The notes beneath the pieces were generated by a model. The model made no database searches, was not told the DNA's origin, and saw only the letters and a list, made by a program, of their open reading frames with translations. Made by a program: the position numbers and the translations under genes. A DNA stretch of 64,000 bases from Siphlonurus alternatus (Eukaryota; Arthropoda; Insecta; Ephemeroptera; Siphlonuridae), in contig OX463778.1 of NCBI GenBank assembly GCA_949825025.1, positions 4,974,501 through 5,038,500 of the forward strand, in the 5' to 3' direction. Shown piece after piece: positions 22,120 through 33,307 of the stretch; positions within the stretch are counted from its first letter, which is position 1, and each line of letters begins with the position of its first letter.

Positions 22120-22584
22120 CCGACCCTCGCCCACTGATTGACCCCCACGGCATCCACGATCCACGACTGACCTACGTACGGTACCCTCGCGGGGACATTC
22201 TTCTCTACACTGGGTACTGTACTGGAGTTACGTACGGCAGTCATCGTTTTAATTGTTTCAAAAGACTTACACGGATTATAAAATTTTATTATTTAAAGTG
22301 ATATTAATTCAAACTTCATTTTTTTGTAAATCTGAGCTTTCATCAGCCAATAAATGCATTAACTTAATTTCTTAAATTTTTTTTGTAATTATTATAAAAG
22401 TGTTCCCGTCCTTAATAATTTATAATTTTAATTAACTTATTAGCACTCGATGATTATTTTACAGTAGGATATCAAATATTTATTTTTAATACAAATTTCT
22501 TGTGATTTGTGTGTGTGATCATGTGATCAATACATGACAATAAGTAGTAGTAATAAAAAAAAATAATTTTTAACATTAGCTCTA

Positions 22585-24251
22585 TTAAGGGCCCGATCTA
22601 GTAGAGGGAAAACACCCCACGCGGCAAAATGTAGGCAACCACGCGGTTTTTCAGCTTAAAAGGAAAAACCAGCTTTATCTGCTCCTCACCACATTTCTTC
22701 ATTTATATATTTGGAAAGAAAAGTCACAGAGACGTGGGAAAAAAATGACTTTGGCCTATTTTTTAATGAAAATTTCAATTTAATGCAGCTCTAAACAATT
22801 AGATAGGTACTTTTTGCGTATATGAGATGTTATTGATTGTGCGAATTTTGTATTCATAAACATGTCATTGTTGAGATGGGTAGCTAGCGTCCACTAAGCT
22901 GCTGGTATTGTTGTTTAGAGCACAATAGAGTGCTTCTGCACTTGCTGTTAGAGGAGGAGAAAGCCATAAAATGAACCGCTGTCAAACACGTACGTTTATA
23001 ATTTTGATTGTTTATTTCTCAATGCAAGAAAATACTATACCAGTGACCTGAGACTTTAGAGAATAATATTATTTATATATTTTTTATAGTTAGAAAAATG
23101 GAAATTTTCTCTATTGCGCCAAGTTTCTAAGACAGTAATTTTTTTTGTGTATATGTATATTGAAAATTAAATAAAAAAATATATACGATTATTACATCTT
23201 GTAAAAGTATAGTAAATGTCACAAAATGTGTTATTAAATTAATATTTTCATTTAATTAACAATCAAAAAATATAAATAAAGGAAAGGTAAATTGGTTATT
23301 TTAAAAAAAGTGCAAATTAACAAATACACATTTTCTCTCGATTTATTCATATTTACAAATTTCAGTGATAAATCACTAAAACAATTTTAATAAAATTTTA
23401 ATTTTTTAAATTTTATATACAAGCATTGGATCCAACCACCACATTGGGCAACAACCCTTCGCTTTTACAGCTGTATACATACGTCACTGATATCCATGTA
23501 GCCACCATACCATGGATACAGATTTGAAAGCTCAAAAAGTCATTTTATTATTTTTATTCTAGGCAATAATGTACCTTCAGATGACCCTATACTGTATACT
23601 ACTGCATAACAATATACTGAATTCTCTTCAAAGTCAAGCTAGAAGCAAAGATAGAGCTTAGGAGCGAGACAATGATGGTATTATAAAGCAAGATAAGGCT
23701 TGGGGAAGGGTTGACCGCGCGCAAGAGGACTGCAGGCTGGTGAATTCTTTTATTGTTCTCTTTCAGCTCTCTCTCTCCCTTTCTCTCTCTCGGCCGAGTC
23801 GGCCGCACTTGTATAATAGTTCAGTATTTCGCATATTTCCGCAATTCCGCACGGCGCTGCATTCAGCGGTTTTAGGAACTAGATATTGCAGAAAAGTAGC
23901 TTTAGTCCATCAGTTCCAGTACATTTAATTTTTTAAATTAACACATTCAGCACGCATCAAATGAAAGATGACAATTTTTTATAGGGGGCTGGACGATTTT
24001 CATTTATAAAATTCGTTTTTTTTAAAGTGTTATGATAAAGCAAAGTTGACACTCTTTTACCACTTTTAATTATTAATTAATAATTAATTGGTGGTACTTG
24101 TGTAAAAAAAAATCGACTGGCCCCCTACATACCAGTCTCCTCTCTTAAATAAAATTTTTCATTTTTTTTTTAAGCAAATATTGAACCTTACAGAACTGAT
24201 GGAAAATGCTGTTTTTTCCTTATGGCCGTTTTTACTAGATCGGGCCCTTAA
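22585..24251. mobile_element. TTAA-flanked 1.66-kb element with GGGCCCGATCTAGTA ends
   Basis: TTAA (22585-22588) then GGGCCCGATCTAGTA; at the other end TACTAGATCGGGCCC then TTAA (24248-24251). The TTAA duplication is typical of piggyBac. No transposase frame was recognised. The interior has a C/T-rich run at 23766-23795. Confidence 0.85.
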
Positions 24252-24286
24252 GTGAAAATACTCAAAATATTTTTTACGCAAAGAGT

Positions 24287-24502
24287 CGGTTTTAAATTTT
24301 ACATACTTATTTGTTACTAAATTTGTACCACTGATTTGCAAAGATGAGGTCAAACTTTAAGTCCGGATTACTTTGTTGATTTTTATTGTTGCGTCAATCG
24401 AAATCAACAAAGTTAATCCGGACTTAAAGCTTGACCTCATCTTTGCATATAGGCGGTAGATATTTAGTAACAATTAAAAGTATGTAAAATTTAAAAGCCT
24501 AA
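24287..24502. repeat. Foldback with TAAGTCCGGATTA arms
   Basis: Inner arms TGCAAAGATGAGGTCAARC at the left and the inverse at 24421-24446; outer arms TTTTAAATTTTACATAC and GTATGTAAAATTTAAAA. The spacer is GATTTTTATTGTTGCGTCAAT. Confidence 0.8.
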
Positions 24503-24944
24503 GGTATGCAAAAAATTACCAACATTTAGTTAGTAAAATCCTGCAGTAAAAGGAAGAACAATTTTACTAGCACTGTCAGTTAAATTTTACCAAGTTACTA
24601 ACCTTCTATTTTACCAACATGCCGTAAAATTTTACTACGCAACACATTTTTAACTTCTACGTCATCATTACTGTAATATTTTACTGCAAAAGTTAGTAAA
24701 TTTTAGCTACTTTTCAGTATACAAAATTTAGCAAACTCAAAAATTAATTTTTTACACAGCTACTGTCTTAGTGAGATTCGACCCGCCTTTTGTTAGTAAA
24801 ATCTTACTAACCGTTGGCTAAATTTTTTGTCCGTGTAGGTACAAAAAAAAATATTAAAGTCATATTGAGGTGAAACTATGTTCTATTATAACAAATTAAG
24901 GATCTAGTGTACAAAATTAACAGTTAATAAGAATGAATTATAAC

Positions 24945-25026
24945 TTGCCGTTGTTGAACGCGTCCATGATTGAGTAAACAGTGCGATGAGACAAAACGTG
25001 ACGAGTAAAATCTGTTGTCGTTTCAT
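24945..25026 (-). CDS. Secreted C-type lectin, first exon with signal peptide
   Basis: ATG at 25026 opens MKRQQILLVTFCLIALFTQS, then WTRSTTA, a clear signal peptide (basic start, hydrophobic core LLVTFCLIALF). A GTTATA donor at 24944 leaves one base, while the linker exon at 20652 starts in phase 0. So a small exon is missing between them or the donor is elsewhere. Intron 1 holds the 3.9-kb element. Confidence 0.65.
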
Positions 25027-25518
25027 CTTGCAGCAAAATCTGGTGACATCGAAGGTGGATGTAAGAAACAGACAATTGGCAGATGGATGGGTATGTAATT
25101 TTTATATTATTTAATTATAAGTAAATTTAATATACGCGTATATATTGAAGATTTTTTATCGTACGTTTTAATTTAAGTTAAGAGTATTCAAAACCGTAGT
25201 CTTAAGTAAGTTATTATTACAAGGCCCACCCACTGAACTGACAGTGATTGCGATCGTCTTCTAATCTTGCGTTAGTTAAAAATTTATTTCAATTTTACAT
25301 TACAATTTTATATCAATACGCTTTTTTGTTCCATTAAAATTAAGGTTGCACCCTGTTATATATGTTATGACTTATGAGCTCCATTTTAAAAAATTAGAAC
25401 AGCTTTTGAGATAAAACAAAATAGTAATTTCTCTTAATTTTTTCAGTTTTCATGAGCTTATAATATTATCTTATTATATCATCTTAACAGTCAAATAAAG
25501 TTTAAATTCATTAAAAAA

Positions 25519-25835
25519 TGGAGTATTGACCTTATTTTTTATTGCAGAAATAGATAGAGGGTGCAAAGTTATGCCACCCTGATTTTTTTCAAATTTTTTT
25601 GAGACCGGGAACTATTTTTAAAAATTTATTGAAAGTCCCTTTCGTGACGTCACGAGATGCCGCTCCTTAACAAAAAGATAAGACTTGCCGCCTCCTGACG
25701 TCACAAAAAAGAATTTCAATAATTTTTTAAAGATAGTTCCCGGTCTCAAAAAAGTCTGAAAAAAATCAGGGTAGCATAACTTTGCACCCTCCATCTATTT
25801 CTGCAATAAAAAAATTTAGGTCAATACTCCATTAC
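25519..25835. mobile_element. MITE, ATGGAGTATTGACC family, copy
   Basis: Ends AATGGAGTATTGACC and GGTCAATACTCCATT. The arms of about 140 bp contain TTGCAGAAATRGATAGAGGG. The loop has GTGACGTCACGAG and CTGACGTCACAAA on either side of CCTTAACAAAAAGATAGGAC. Confidence 0.92.
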
Positions 25836-25853
25836 ATTCACCAGGTATCACAG

Positions 25854-27753
25854 CCCTAGTGGAAATTTACAATTGTAATTATTACAATTGTACAGCCATC
25901 AAAATTACGACTGTGTTTTGGCAATATTACAATGGTAATTTTTACAATTGTAAAGGCCTTATTACAATTGTATTGAACTACAATTGCAATTATTACAATT
26001 GTAATAATTACGATTGTAAAATCTACAAAAAGCGGTCACCGATCCAACTACTAACCCAAACCTGCGTTGCTGTACTTCGGTTACCACTGCTGATCATACA
26101 CTTACCATTGCGCTGCTACTGCTTTCTTAATAGGAAGAAGATTATTGAGCTATATAAATAAATAATAAGCTATGGGAAAAATACGGGTCAACTTCAATGC
26201 AGCGTTGTATATATTTTGCTTCTAGGGTAAAATTTGATGGCGGTTCTAATGAAGACCTTTACATGTGCGACCCTTTGACCCTTCAGGGTCAAAAGACCCT
26301 GAAATTTAGTTCACTTCATTGCAACGTTATATAAATTTTGACCCTAGGGTAAAATTTGATGGTGGTTCTAATGGCGACCCTTAAATTTGCGACCCTTCGA
26401 CCCTTAAGGGTCAAAAGACCCTGAAATTTATTTCACTTCATTGCAACGTTATATAAATTTCGACCCTAGGGTAAAATTTGATGGTGGTTCTAATGGTGAC
26501 CCTTAAATTTGGGACCCTTTGACCCTTAAGGGTCAAAAGACCCTTAAATTTGTTTTTTCGTAAAAAATTGCAAGACTGAAAATGACAATCCTTTTAATTT
26601 TCTTCAGAGCTGTAATTTACGTATTTTAAGGGTCGACCCTAGGGCATACCAGGGGTCATTATTAAAAGTATGCAAATATTTATAACAAAATATGTGACAA
26701 AAACTGTGAGGACTAGGTTCAATATAAAAGTTCATTGCAGCATCGAGTTCTTTTGATGAAGTATAATGATCGACTACCTAATAAGGGTCGATTACGCATC
26801 ATGCGACCGACCCTTAACGTATGATAAGATATAAATGAATTCATTTTCTTACTATATTTGTTACATTTCAAATTAATGTACATCTTCAACTGACCTTTTT
26901 ACATTTTTAATTATATGACCCTTCAAGGGGTCGACCCTTATTTTTTTCAATTTATATATTTAAAAAAAAATATCGCAAAACTAAATGAGAACTACATCAG
27001 GTTCATGCAACATAGATGAATGTTTATGTTAATTGATGTGACCATAATAAGTCGTTGGGGTTGGGGGTTGACCCCTAATTTATTATAGTATAAATTATTA
27101 AAATTGATTTTTTATTAACATTATTTTTTCATATATCAAATGAAGATGCATCTCGATCTGAATTATTATTATTATTATTTTTTTAAATTGAAGGGTGGTA
27201 CGTACCCTATTAAGGGGTCGAGCATTTCCAAAATAATGAAAATTTAATAAATTAATACTTTCAATTGAAGCTTCTTAATAGTACCTAAGATATACGTTAA
27301 AGCCAAAAAATTAACATAAAAAATATTAAGTTAAATAAATTAATGAATGTAAATGTATATATTAATTCTACTCTGTAGTATCTATATTATATATTATGTA
27401 GTATATATAACACTTTAATAAATTACAACCCCAAAAGTATTATAATTGCAATCATGAATATTACAATTGTAATCCAAGTGATGCAATTGTATCAGAACCA
27501 GAGTACAATTGCAATTCCAAGTATTACAATTGTAATCATTAACATTACAATTGTAATCAAAAGTTACAATTGCAATTCCAAGTATTACAATTGTAATTAA
27601 AGAACATTACAATTGTAATCCGAGTGTTACAATTGTAACCAAGTGTTACAATTGCAATCCAAATTTTACAATTGTAATCAGCCAAATTACAATTGTAATG
27701 AGGCAAATTACAATTGTAATTTGGCTTATTACAATTGTACATTTCCAATAGGG
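25854..27753. mobile_element. 1.9-kb element with terminal arrays of ATTACAATTGTAAT
   Basis: The ends CCCTAGTGGAAATTTACAAT and, inverted, CCCTATTGGAAATGTACAAT are near-identical. The left array (25863-26015) has about 7 units and the right array (27450-27740) about 18 units of the palindrome ATTACAATTGTAAT. The middle has a different palindrome class, GGGTCGACCC and ACCCTTAAGGGT. No transposase was found. Confidence 0.8.
26200..26560 (+). repeat. Tandem repeat of about 115-120 bp built on GACCCTTAAGGGTC
   Basis: Three units, starting near 26220, 26335 and 26457. Each contains CTAGGGTAAAATTTGATGG, GGTTCTAATG, CGACCCTT and AAGGGTCAAAAGACCCT. Isolated copies of the short palindrome follow at about 26630, 26790, 26930 and 27215. 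Confidence 0.85.
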
Positions 27754-27964
27754 AGATGTCACAATGAACACTGTTATAAAGCTATTGTTTTAAAGTAATA
27801 GAAAATTCAAGTATACCGGAGTTTATATTCGTTATGAAATTTAAGTAAAGGCACTAAGCACTTGAACACATGTCGTGATTAGTGTTTAGATTAATGACCG
27901 GCCATTTAAAAAAAAAAATAAATAATGATAATAATAATAAAAAATAAACAGTTTTCCTACTCCA

Positions 27965-28260
27965 AGGTAAATAAATATACGCATTCCAAAATGTGGTTCC
28001 CCTCTGGCTTCGGTTGGACCATTGCACATTCGATAAATTGACAAAAGTTGTGGTGTCAACCCTGACTGAGGTCTCCATGTTCCTCCATATAGTCACAGGC
28101 AAATGATGGGATGCAAAATTAGTTAACACCCGTTCCGAAAACCCAGCGAAACATTTAGGTTAGGTTTCGGACGTTTCAGAGATGATTTATACTTGATGAT
28201 TTATGATTACAAAGTTACAGATTAACTTAAGTAGAGGTACTCAACTTAGTGTTTCATTTC
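27965..28260 (+). mobile_element. SINE body fragment
   Basis: GGACCATTGCACATTCGATAA, GTTGTGGTGTCAACCCTGAC and CAGGCAAATGATGGGATG match the SINE at 31130-31370. The 5S head is absent. Confidence 0.65.
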
Positions 28261-28309
28261 AAAATATTAATTTGTTTCTTTTGTTATTAGAGTCGACGTT
28301 GTAAACATT

Positions 28310-28655
28310 AATCGTAGCATTACCAATACCCAATCTTGAGCCTTTTGTGGGCTCTTCCGGAACAGGGGTGACCCAAATTATCACGAAATTTGCATGCGAC
28401 TAAGAGAAACGTGGAAACCACAGCCATAATAGACGCTACAGATTTTGTCAATGAACTGGAAATTCAAAAGTTAAAAGCCAGAGGAAACACATAGTGGAAA
28501 AGATCAACGATTTACCCCTGGGTGGAGAACGTGGCTTTTGTTGAAAATAGTCATCCATCCAACTACTAAAACCATGCTCATCAACGTTGCTTGTGACTTA
28601 GGTGATCTGACGAGACTCAATCAAGCGCACTGCACCACACCCCTCCCACTAATAT
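28310..28655 (-). mobile_element. 5S rRNA-headed SINE, minus strand
   Basis: Read on the minus strand from 28655: GTGCAGTGCGCTTGATTGAG, CTCGTCAGATCACCTAAGTC, TTAGTAGTTGGATGGATGAC, then CACCCAGGGGTAAA. The order and spacing follow the 5S-like heads at 16215, 39050 and 58441. The body is diverged. Confidence 0.65.
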
Positions 28656-29159
28656 AATATATTTACTAAAAATTTACTCTTACATTGACAATGCCCCCAT
28701 ACTGACAAGGTACTCACCTGTTAATCTCTAATCCAGGTAATTCACACGACCACCACAATGTTCCACTTATGTCGAATCAGCCTCGCAACTGACTGTGGCT
28801 AACAAGAAGATTTGCTTGCTGGGGAGACGGAGTTTTTTGTTAATCGCAAGTTCATCAAGACATTTGACCCTCGTTACAATTTTTTGTTTGCATCAGCCAT
28901 CTCTATATCACGTGAAGACGAGTGATAGTTCAAATATTGAGGCACTGAGAGGCTATTTTATATAGAGAGCTAGAAGTACACTACGTAGCCAAGTCTCGGA
29001 CCACCTTAAGACATTTAATTCGCATTTAAAACAATTTTATTTGCCATATATCTTAAAAATTCGAAGAAAAAAATATTAACATGCCATGCTTAATTGAATC
29101 CTATAATAAAGATGGAATGTAGCAGTTAAGTTCATCACAATTTTAGCTCCATCGCGATC

Positions 29160-29440
29160 TCTTTGAGTAAAAAAAAAAAAAAAAAAAAGGTTTCGAGGGA
29201 CATGATTTTGCAAAAATTCCGATTTATACACTTTAATTTAGTTTTATTTATTCCCGTATTCATCCTTTTCTTTTTCTACCCTTTTTCTCTTCTTGATCTT
29301 CTCTCCTTTTTTTTTTTTTTTTTTTTTTTTTTCTTTGTGGCCGGCGGCCCACATTTGGCCCGGCGGCCCACATTTGCCGCGGCCCACTGAACCCGACTGA
29401 ACGGCGTTCGGTGGTTCGGCGGGCCGAATACAAAAATACA
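29160..29440. other. Homopolymer runs and GC-rich patch
   Basis: A-run at 29168-29188, T-run at 29310-29332, then a GC-rich patch (29338-29430) with tandem CGGCGGCCCACATTTG. No gene is supported. Confidence 0.5.
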
Positions 29441-29544
29441 ATTGAATGAATCAATGATAATATAAAAAAAAAGAGAATAACAAAACAACAACAAAAAAAG
29501 ACATAAATTCATTTGCATCCTATATTAAAAAATTAGGCATAATA

Positions 29545-29885
29545 TATTGATAGAGAATTTTTATTTTTGGAACTATACATTATTTGCATTTTAACAGATG
29601 GTGATGATTTTATATTTTCCGGTAAACCATTGTATAAATGAATATAGCTTTGGACATAATTATTGAGTATTTTCCATCAAGATTAGTTCTTGTGAAATCA
29701 ATATGGAAGTAATTAGATCATCTTGTATTATGATTATGTACATCACTATTTAGTACTAAAGAACAATTGTTTTTAATTAAGTTATTGATTATTTTATAAA
29801 CAAAGGTACATAAATTTTTTGCGTTTAGTCCTGTGATATTTAGCATATTAGTATCATTATAAAGTTCAATAGTATTTTTCCTCCA
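29545..29885 (-). pseudogene. Decayed C-terminus of a non-LTR retrotransposon reverse transcriptase
   Basis: On the minus strand the frame reads RKNTIELYNDTNMLNITGLN, then LCTFVYKIINNLIKN, VHNHNTR-stop-SNYFHIDF and DGKYSIIMSKAI. A frameshift then gives NGLPENIKSSPSVK. The HNYNTR block and the N-x-LP-x-x-I-K block are standard in the C-terminal tail of CR1/Jockey-type LINE proteins. One stop and one frameshift show it is dead. The catalytic part is absent. Confidence 0.65.
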
Positions 29886-30367
29886 TTCAAAATTGGGACT
29901 GCATGGGTGACTTCATAGAAAAGTCAATGTTAAACGTAGAAAAAGAAATGTTTAAACATAATATAGAAATGTTTTAAATAGAAAATTGTTACAGAGTTAT
30001 CATGTAATAACTTTTCATAGAATTGTGAAATATAGAGAATTTTTTGCATCAAAAGGTTTTAAGATAGAAATAGAAAAGTTTTTCATAGAAACTCGCCCTT
30101 AGACGTTTGTTCAGGTGACGCTAGATGGCGTTGCCGTATATTTTACTCTCACAGGGGTGGTGAGGGCGGAAGATTGCCGCAGGCAGCTGAAGGAATGTCA
30201 AAGCTGAGTATAGGGGGGATTCAAGGCTACCAGTTCTAGTAAAGATATGTAAAACCACGCGTCTTCATCTTGATTTCTTGTCAAAATTTTATTAATTTGT
30301 CAATTATTTTAGTTCGATCTGAAATGAATGGTATAATAATATATGAGGGTATATATAATTATATATA

Positions 30368-30371
<4 letters not shown>

Positions 30372-30460
<89 letters not shown>
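30372..30460. repeat. (AT)n microsatellite
   Basis: About 44 AT units, with more interrupted AT on both sides. Confidence 0.95.
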
Positions 30461-30465
<5 letters not shown>

Positions 30466-30689
30466 AATGTATATATATACACATACATATTTATAATTAT
30501 TTTGTTAACTATAATATGCAGTGATCCTCTCTGTACGCGCGTATAAAATATTATATGCATTGCAGCATATAATATATATACATACATATATATATTATAT
30601 ATATATTATAATACAATCCAGCCGGACGCGAACTTTTTTAATCCCAACGCATTAGTTGGTGCCATGCAGTCTCGGGAAGGCTCCGTAAA

Positions 30690-30955
30690 AAAATATTTTA
30701 TTTGTAGATCGAAAATCCATTAAAGAATTGATCGTAGATTACGTAGGTATTTTTTAATTGGTACCATAGATAAAATGAAGTTTGAGTGAAAAGTTGTTTT
30801 CTGTACGTGCCATAAATTTGCATGTTAAATTTAAACGCCTCCGAAACACACTTTGGTGATTTTTTGGTTATCATTTCTCAATAGAGGGCAGGTTAAAATA
30901 TTTTTAAAAAATAAATTCTTAATAAGAATAATATATCGCTCACTTGAATGTAAAT
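30690..30955 (-). repeat. Right half of a K-family foldback
   Basis: AAATCCATTAAAGAATTGATCG, TTTTTAATTGGTACCATAG, GCCTCCGAAACAC and TTTCTCAATAGAGGGC match the right arms at 40330-40612 and 43720-44022. The left arm is missing. Confidence 0.75.
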
Positions 30956-31042
30956 ATTATAGTATTTATATTGTATAATATTATAATATAATAATAATAT
31001 ATAATTATTATATAATATAATATACAATAATATTATATTGAC

Positions 31043-31390
31043 ACGCGTGGTTAAGTAGTTGTGGATGGGTGACCATTTTCAACAAAAACCATGTTTTCCA
31101 CCCAGGAGTAAATCTTTGTGCTTTTTCACTATGTGGTTCCCCTGTCTTTGGACCATTGCACTTTCGGTTCATTAACAAAAGCTGTAGCGTCCATCCTGGC
31201 TGAGGTTTCCATGGCACGTTTCCCTCAGTCGCAGGCAAATGCGGGGATGGATTGCAAGGCCGCGCGTGGCCTCCCCCGTTCAAGAAGAGCCCACGAAACG
31301 CATTAGGGTTTCGGAAGGTTCGGGGTTTCAAAGTAGTTTTTGTAATTAGTAATTAGAAGTACTCAATAGAGTTTGATTAAAAGAAAAAAA
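31043..31390 (+). mobile_element. 5S-headed SINE, 5'-truncated
   Basis: Begins in the C-box region (GTGGTTAAGTAGTTGTGGATG, GGTGACC), then the body TTTCCACCCAGGAGTAAATC, GGACCATTGCACTTTCGGTT and CAGGCAAATGCGGGGATGG, ending in an A-rich tail at 31380-31395. Confidence 0.75.
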
Positions 31391-31941
31391 AAAGCAATTT
31401 TAGTGCAATTTTTTAAATAAAAAAAAGCCACGCCCCTTTTTCCCAAATATCGCGCCTCCGGCAGGGGTTAGGGCGCTTATTCCGCTTATGCAAGCCTCTA
31501 TCTGAAGCGCACTGGTAAAAAATTGAAAAACCTTCAACACTTAAGCTATATATTCTATATGTTCATAACTGCAGATTTTCTGGAAGAAAATCGAGTATAT
31601 CTCTCTCAGGTTAAATAATTTAAAATTATATGTTAAACTACTCGTTTACAGATATTTCTATTTTTGTGTAAAAATTTGTGATAAAAATATATTTCGGAAT
31701 TGGATTTGAGTTTCATAGGGAAAATCATTTGATTTTTTTGTATAACATATATACTATAAAAAGGTTACTTTTTTTATTCTTATATGTATCATGCCAAATA
31801 TCAAGATATTTGATTCAAATAATATATTTTTATTTTTTGTATCGTTAACTGTATGATACATTAAAAGAAAAGAACAAACTATATATTTGAAAATAAGTAT
31901 TAATATTTTATAGTTTTTTTTTTTAAATAATTTTATTATGC

Positions 31942-32277
31942 TTAAGGATGAATCTCAGTAGGTTGATATCTCGCAATCGTACCGCCTGAATGCAACAAGA
32001 CTTGCAGGAGACTTAGAACTCCTTATCAATAGGTGGCATACAAATTTTGAAGCGAATGTGTCTTATCAGTTTTGTGAAAACTGAGGTAGAAGTTTAACAT
32101 TGGCCTTATGGACGGAAACCGGAAATGGAGCTGTTGTAAGAAAACTGCAAGACTGAATTTGCTCAAACCATAAGCGATTAAGTTTTATAACATTCTCGAT
32201 TTTTTAAAATTTATTTCATTCGATTCGTTTGCAGGAAAATATTCTTTGATTCCGAAGTAACTGAGATTAATCGTTAA
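31942..32277 (+). mobile_element. TTAA-flanked non-coding element, copy 2
   Basis: TTAAGGATGAATCTCAGT at the left and ACTGAGATTAATCGTTAA at the right. The interior GGCCTTATGGACGGAAACCG is identical to copy 1. Confidence 0.8.
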
Positions 32278-32895
32278 TATATTATATGTAAATTATATTA
32301 TATAATACATTTTTTTAATGTCATTAAAATTATAGTATTATTATTCATTTTTATATCAGCATGCAGCAAGATATTTATAACAAAAGACTGAAGAAAAATA
32401 TATATAAGTAGAAATAATTATTTAATTTTAAAATTAAATAATTAATGAAATCATGTTACCTAGCTTAATTAATTATTTATACATATCTTATAATATATAT
32501 TACCTGGTTATTAAATTATTATATAATATATAAATTATCTACGATATATTATCAATAAGAGTTAATGTAAAATGTTAAGCAATTAAATAATTATTTAAGT
32601 GCTGCATGAGGTTTCTTTTTCTCTAAAAAATCTTTTACATGTAAATTGCTTTACATGCCGCCGATGCATGGTACAAAATTTTTCTCACAGACAACAGACA
32701 GACACTCAGGATCAGAGAGAGTCAGGGTCGGTGTGGCAGCAAAATCGTTAGTTCCCTAGCTAAAAGGCCCGGACCGCAAATAGGCCTGAAGGGCCCGCCT
32801 GCGCATCGTGGGGGTAAGGGGGGGGGAAGGGATAGAAGTCAGGGGCGTGGTCAAGGGAAGGGGGTTCGGGGTTTAACTCCCCCCCATGAAGATCG
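32278..32895. other. AT-rich, then a G-rich flank
   Basis: 32278-32650 is AT-rich without a recognised element. 32755-32885 is G-rich (GGGGGTAAGGGGGGGGAAGG), immediately left of the 4.6-kb element. No gene is supported. Confidence 0.4.
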
Positions 32896-32904
32896 AGTAA
32901 TGAC

Positions 32905-33090
32905 GGTATCCGGACAACTCGGTGCGCGGTCAACTGGGAGCCGGACAGCTCGGAGCCAAACGTGTTTCTAGGACAACTCGGAGCACGGACAGCTCGGAGC
33001 GCGGACATCCTGGAGCCTAGGTAGGACAACTCGGAGCACGGACAACTTGGAGCGCGGACATCTTGGAGCCTAGCTAGGACAACTCGGAGT
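32905..33090 (+). repeat. Left array of GGACAACTCGGAGC units
   Basis: Units such as GGACAACTCGGAGCACGGAC, AGCTCGGAGCGCGGACATCC and TGGAGCCTAGGTAGGACAAC, arranged with a period of about 53 bp (about two periods). Confidence 0.9.
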
Positions 33091-33271
33091 ACCGTTTTAT
33101 TTTAATTATTGAATGGATTTCAAAATTAAAATTGATGTATTCCGAGAATGTATCGTAAATCGTAACATTTATTGTTATATATATTATTTATATTTATTAA
33201 AAAAAATAAATAAATAAATTTATTTTCCGATGATACATCAGTGAGGTACGTTATACTGTCTTATATTATAT

Positions 33272-33274
<3 letters not shown>

Positions 33275-33307
<33 letters not shown>

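Larger units (their letters stand above)
20906..24836. mobile_element. 3.9-kb element with ACACGGACAAAAAATTT ends and nested insertions
   Basis: The ends ACACGGACAAAAAATTTTAC and AAATTTTTTGTCCGTGT are inverted. The subterminal stretches (20930-21370 and 24510-24820) are full of degenerate motifs like TTTACTAAC, TGGTAAAATTTT and GCAAACT. It lies in lectin intron 1. Inside are a foldback (21727-21850), a plus-strand exon-like open frame (22000-22119), a TTAA-flanked 1.67-kb element (22585-24251) and a foldback (24287-24502). No target duplication was found. Confidence 0.65.

Noticed and set aside
25863..27740. CRISPR-like array of spaced short palindromes
   Set aside because: Spacers are short, irregular and AT-rich, the two arrays are inverted, and the genome is eukaryotic.
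28975..29010. Tc1/mariner-like end (CACTACGTAGCCAAGTCTCGG)
   Set aside because: Only one end resembles such a terminus; no inverted partner or transposase was found nearby.
30270..30587. Open frames of 67-92 codons rich in Tyr/Ile on both strands
   Set aside because: They are translations of the (AT)n microsatellite.
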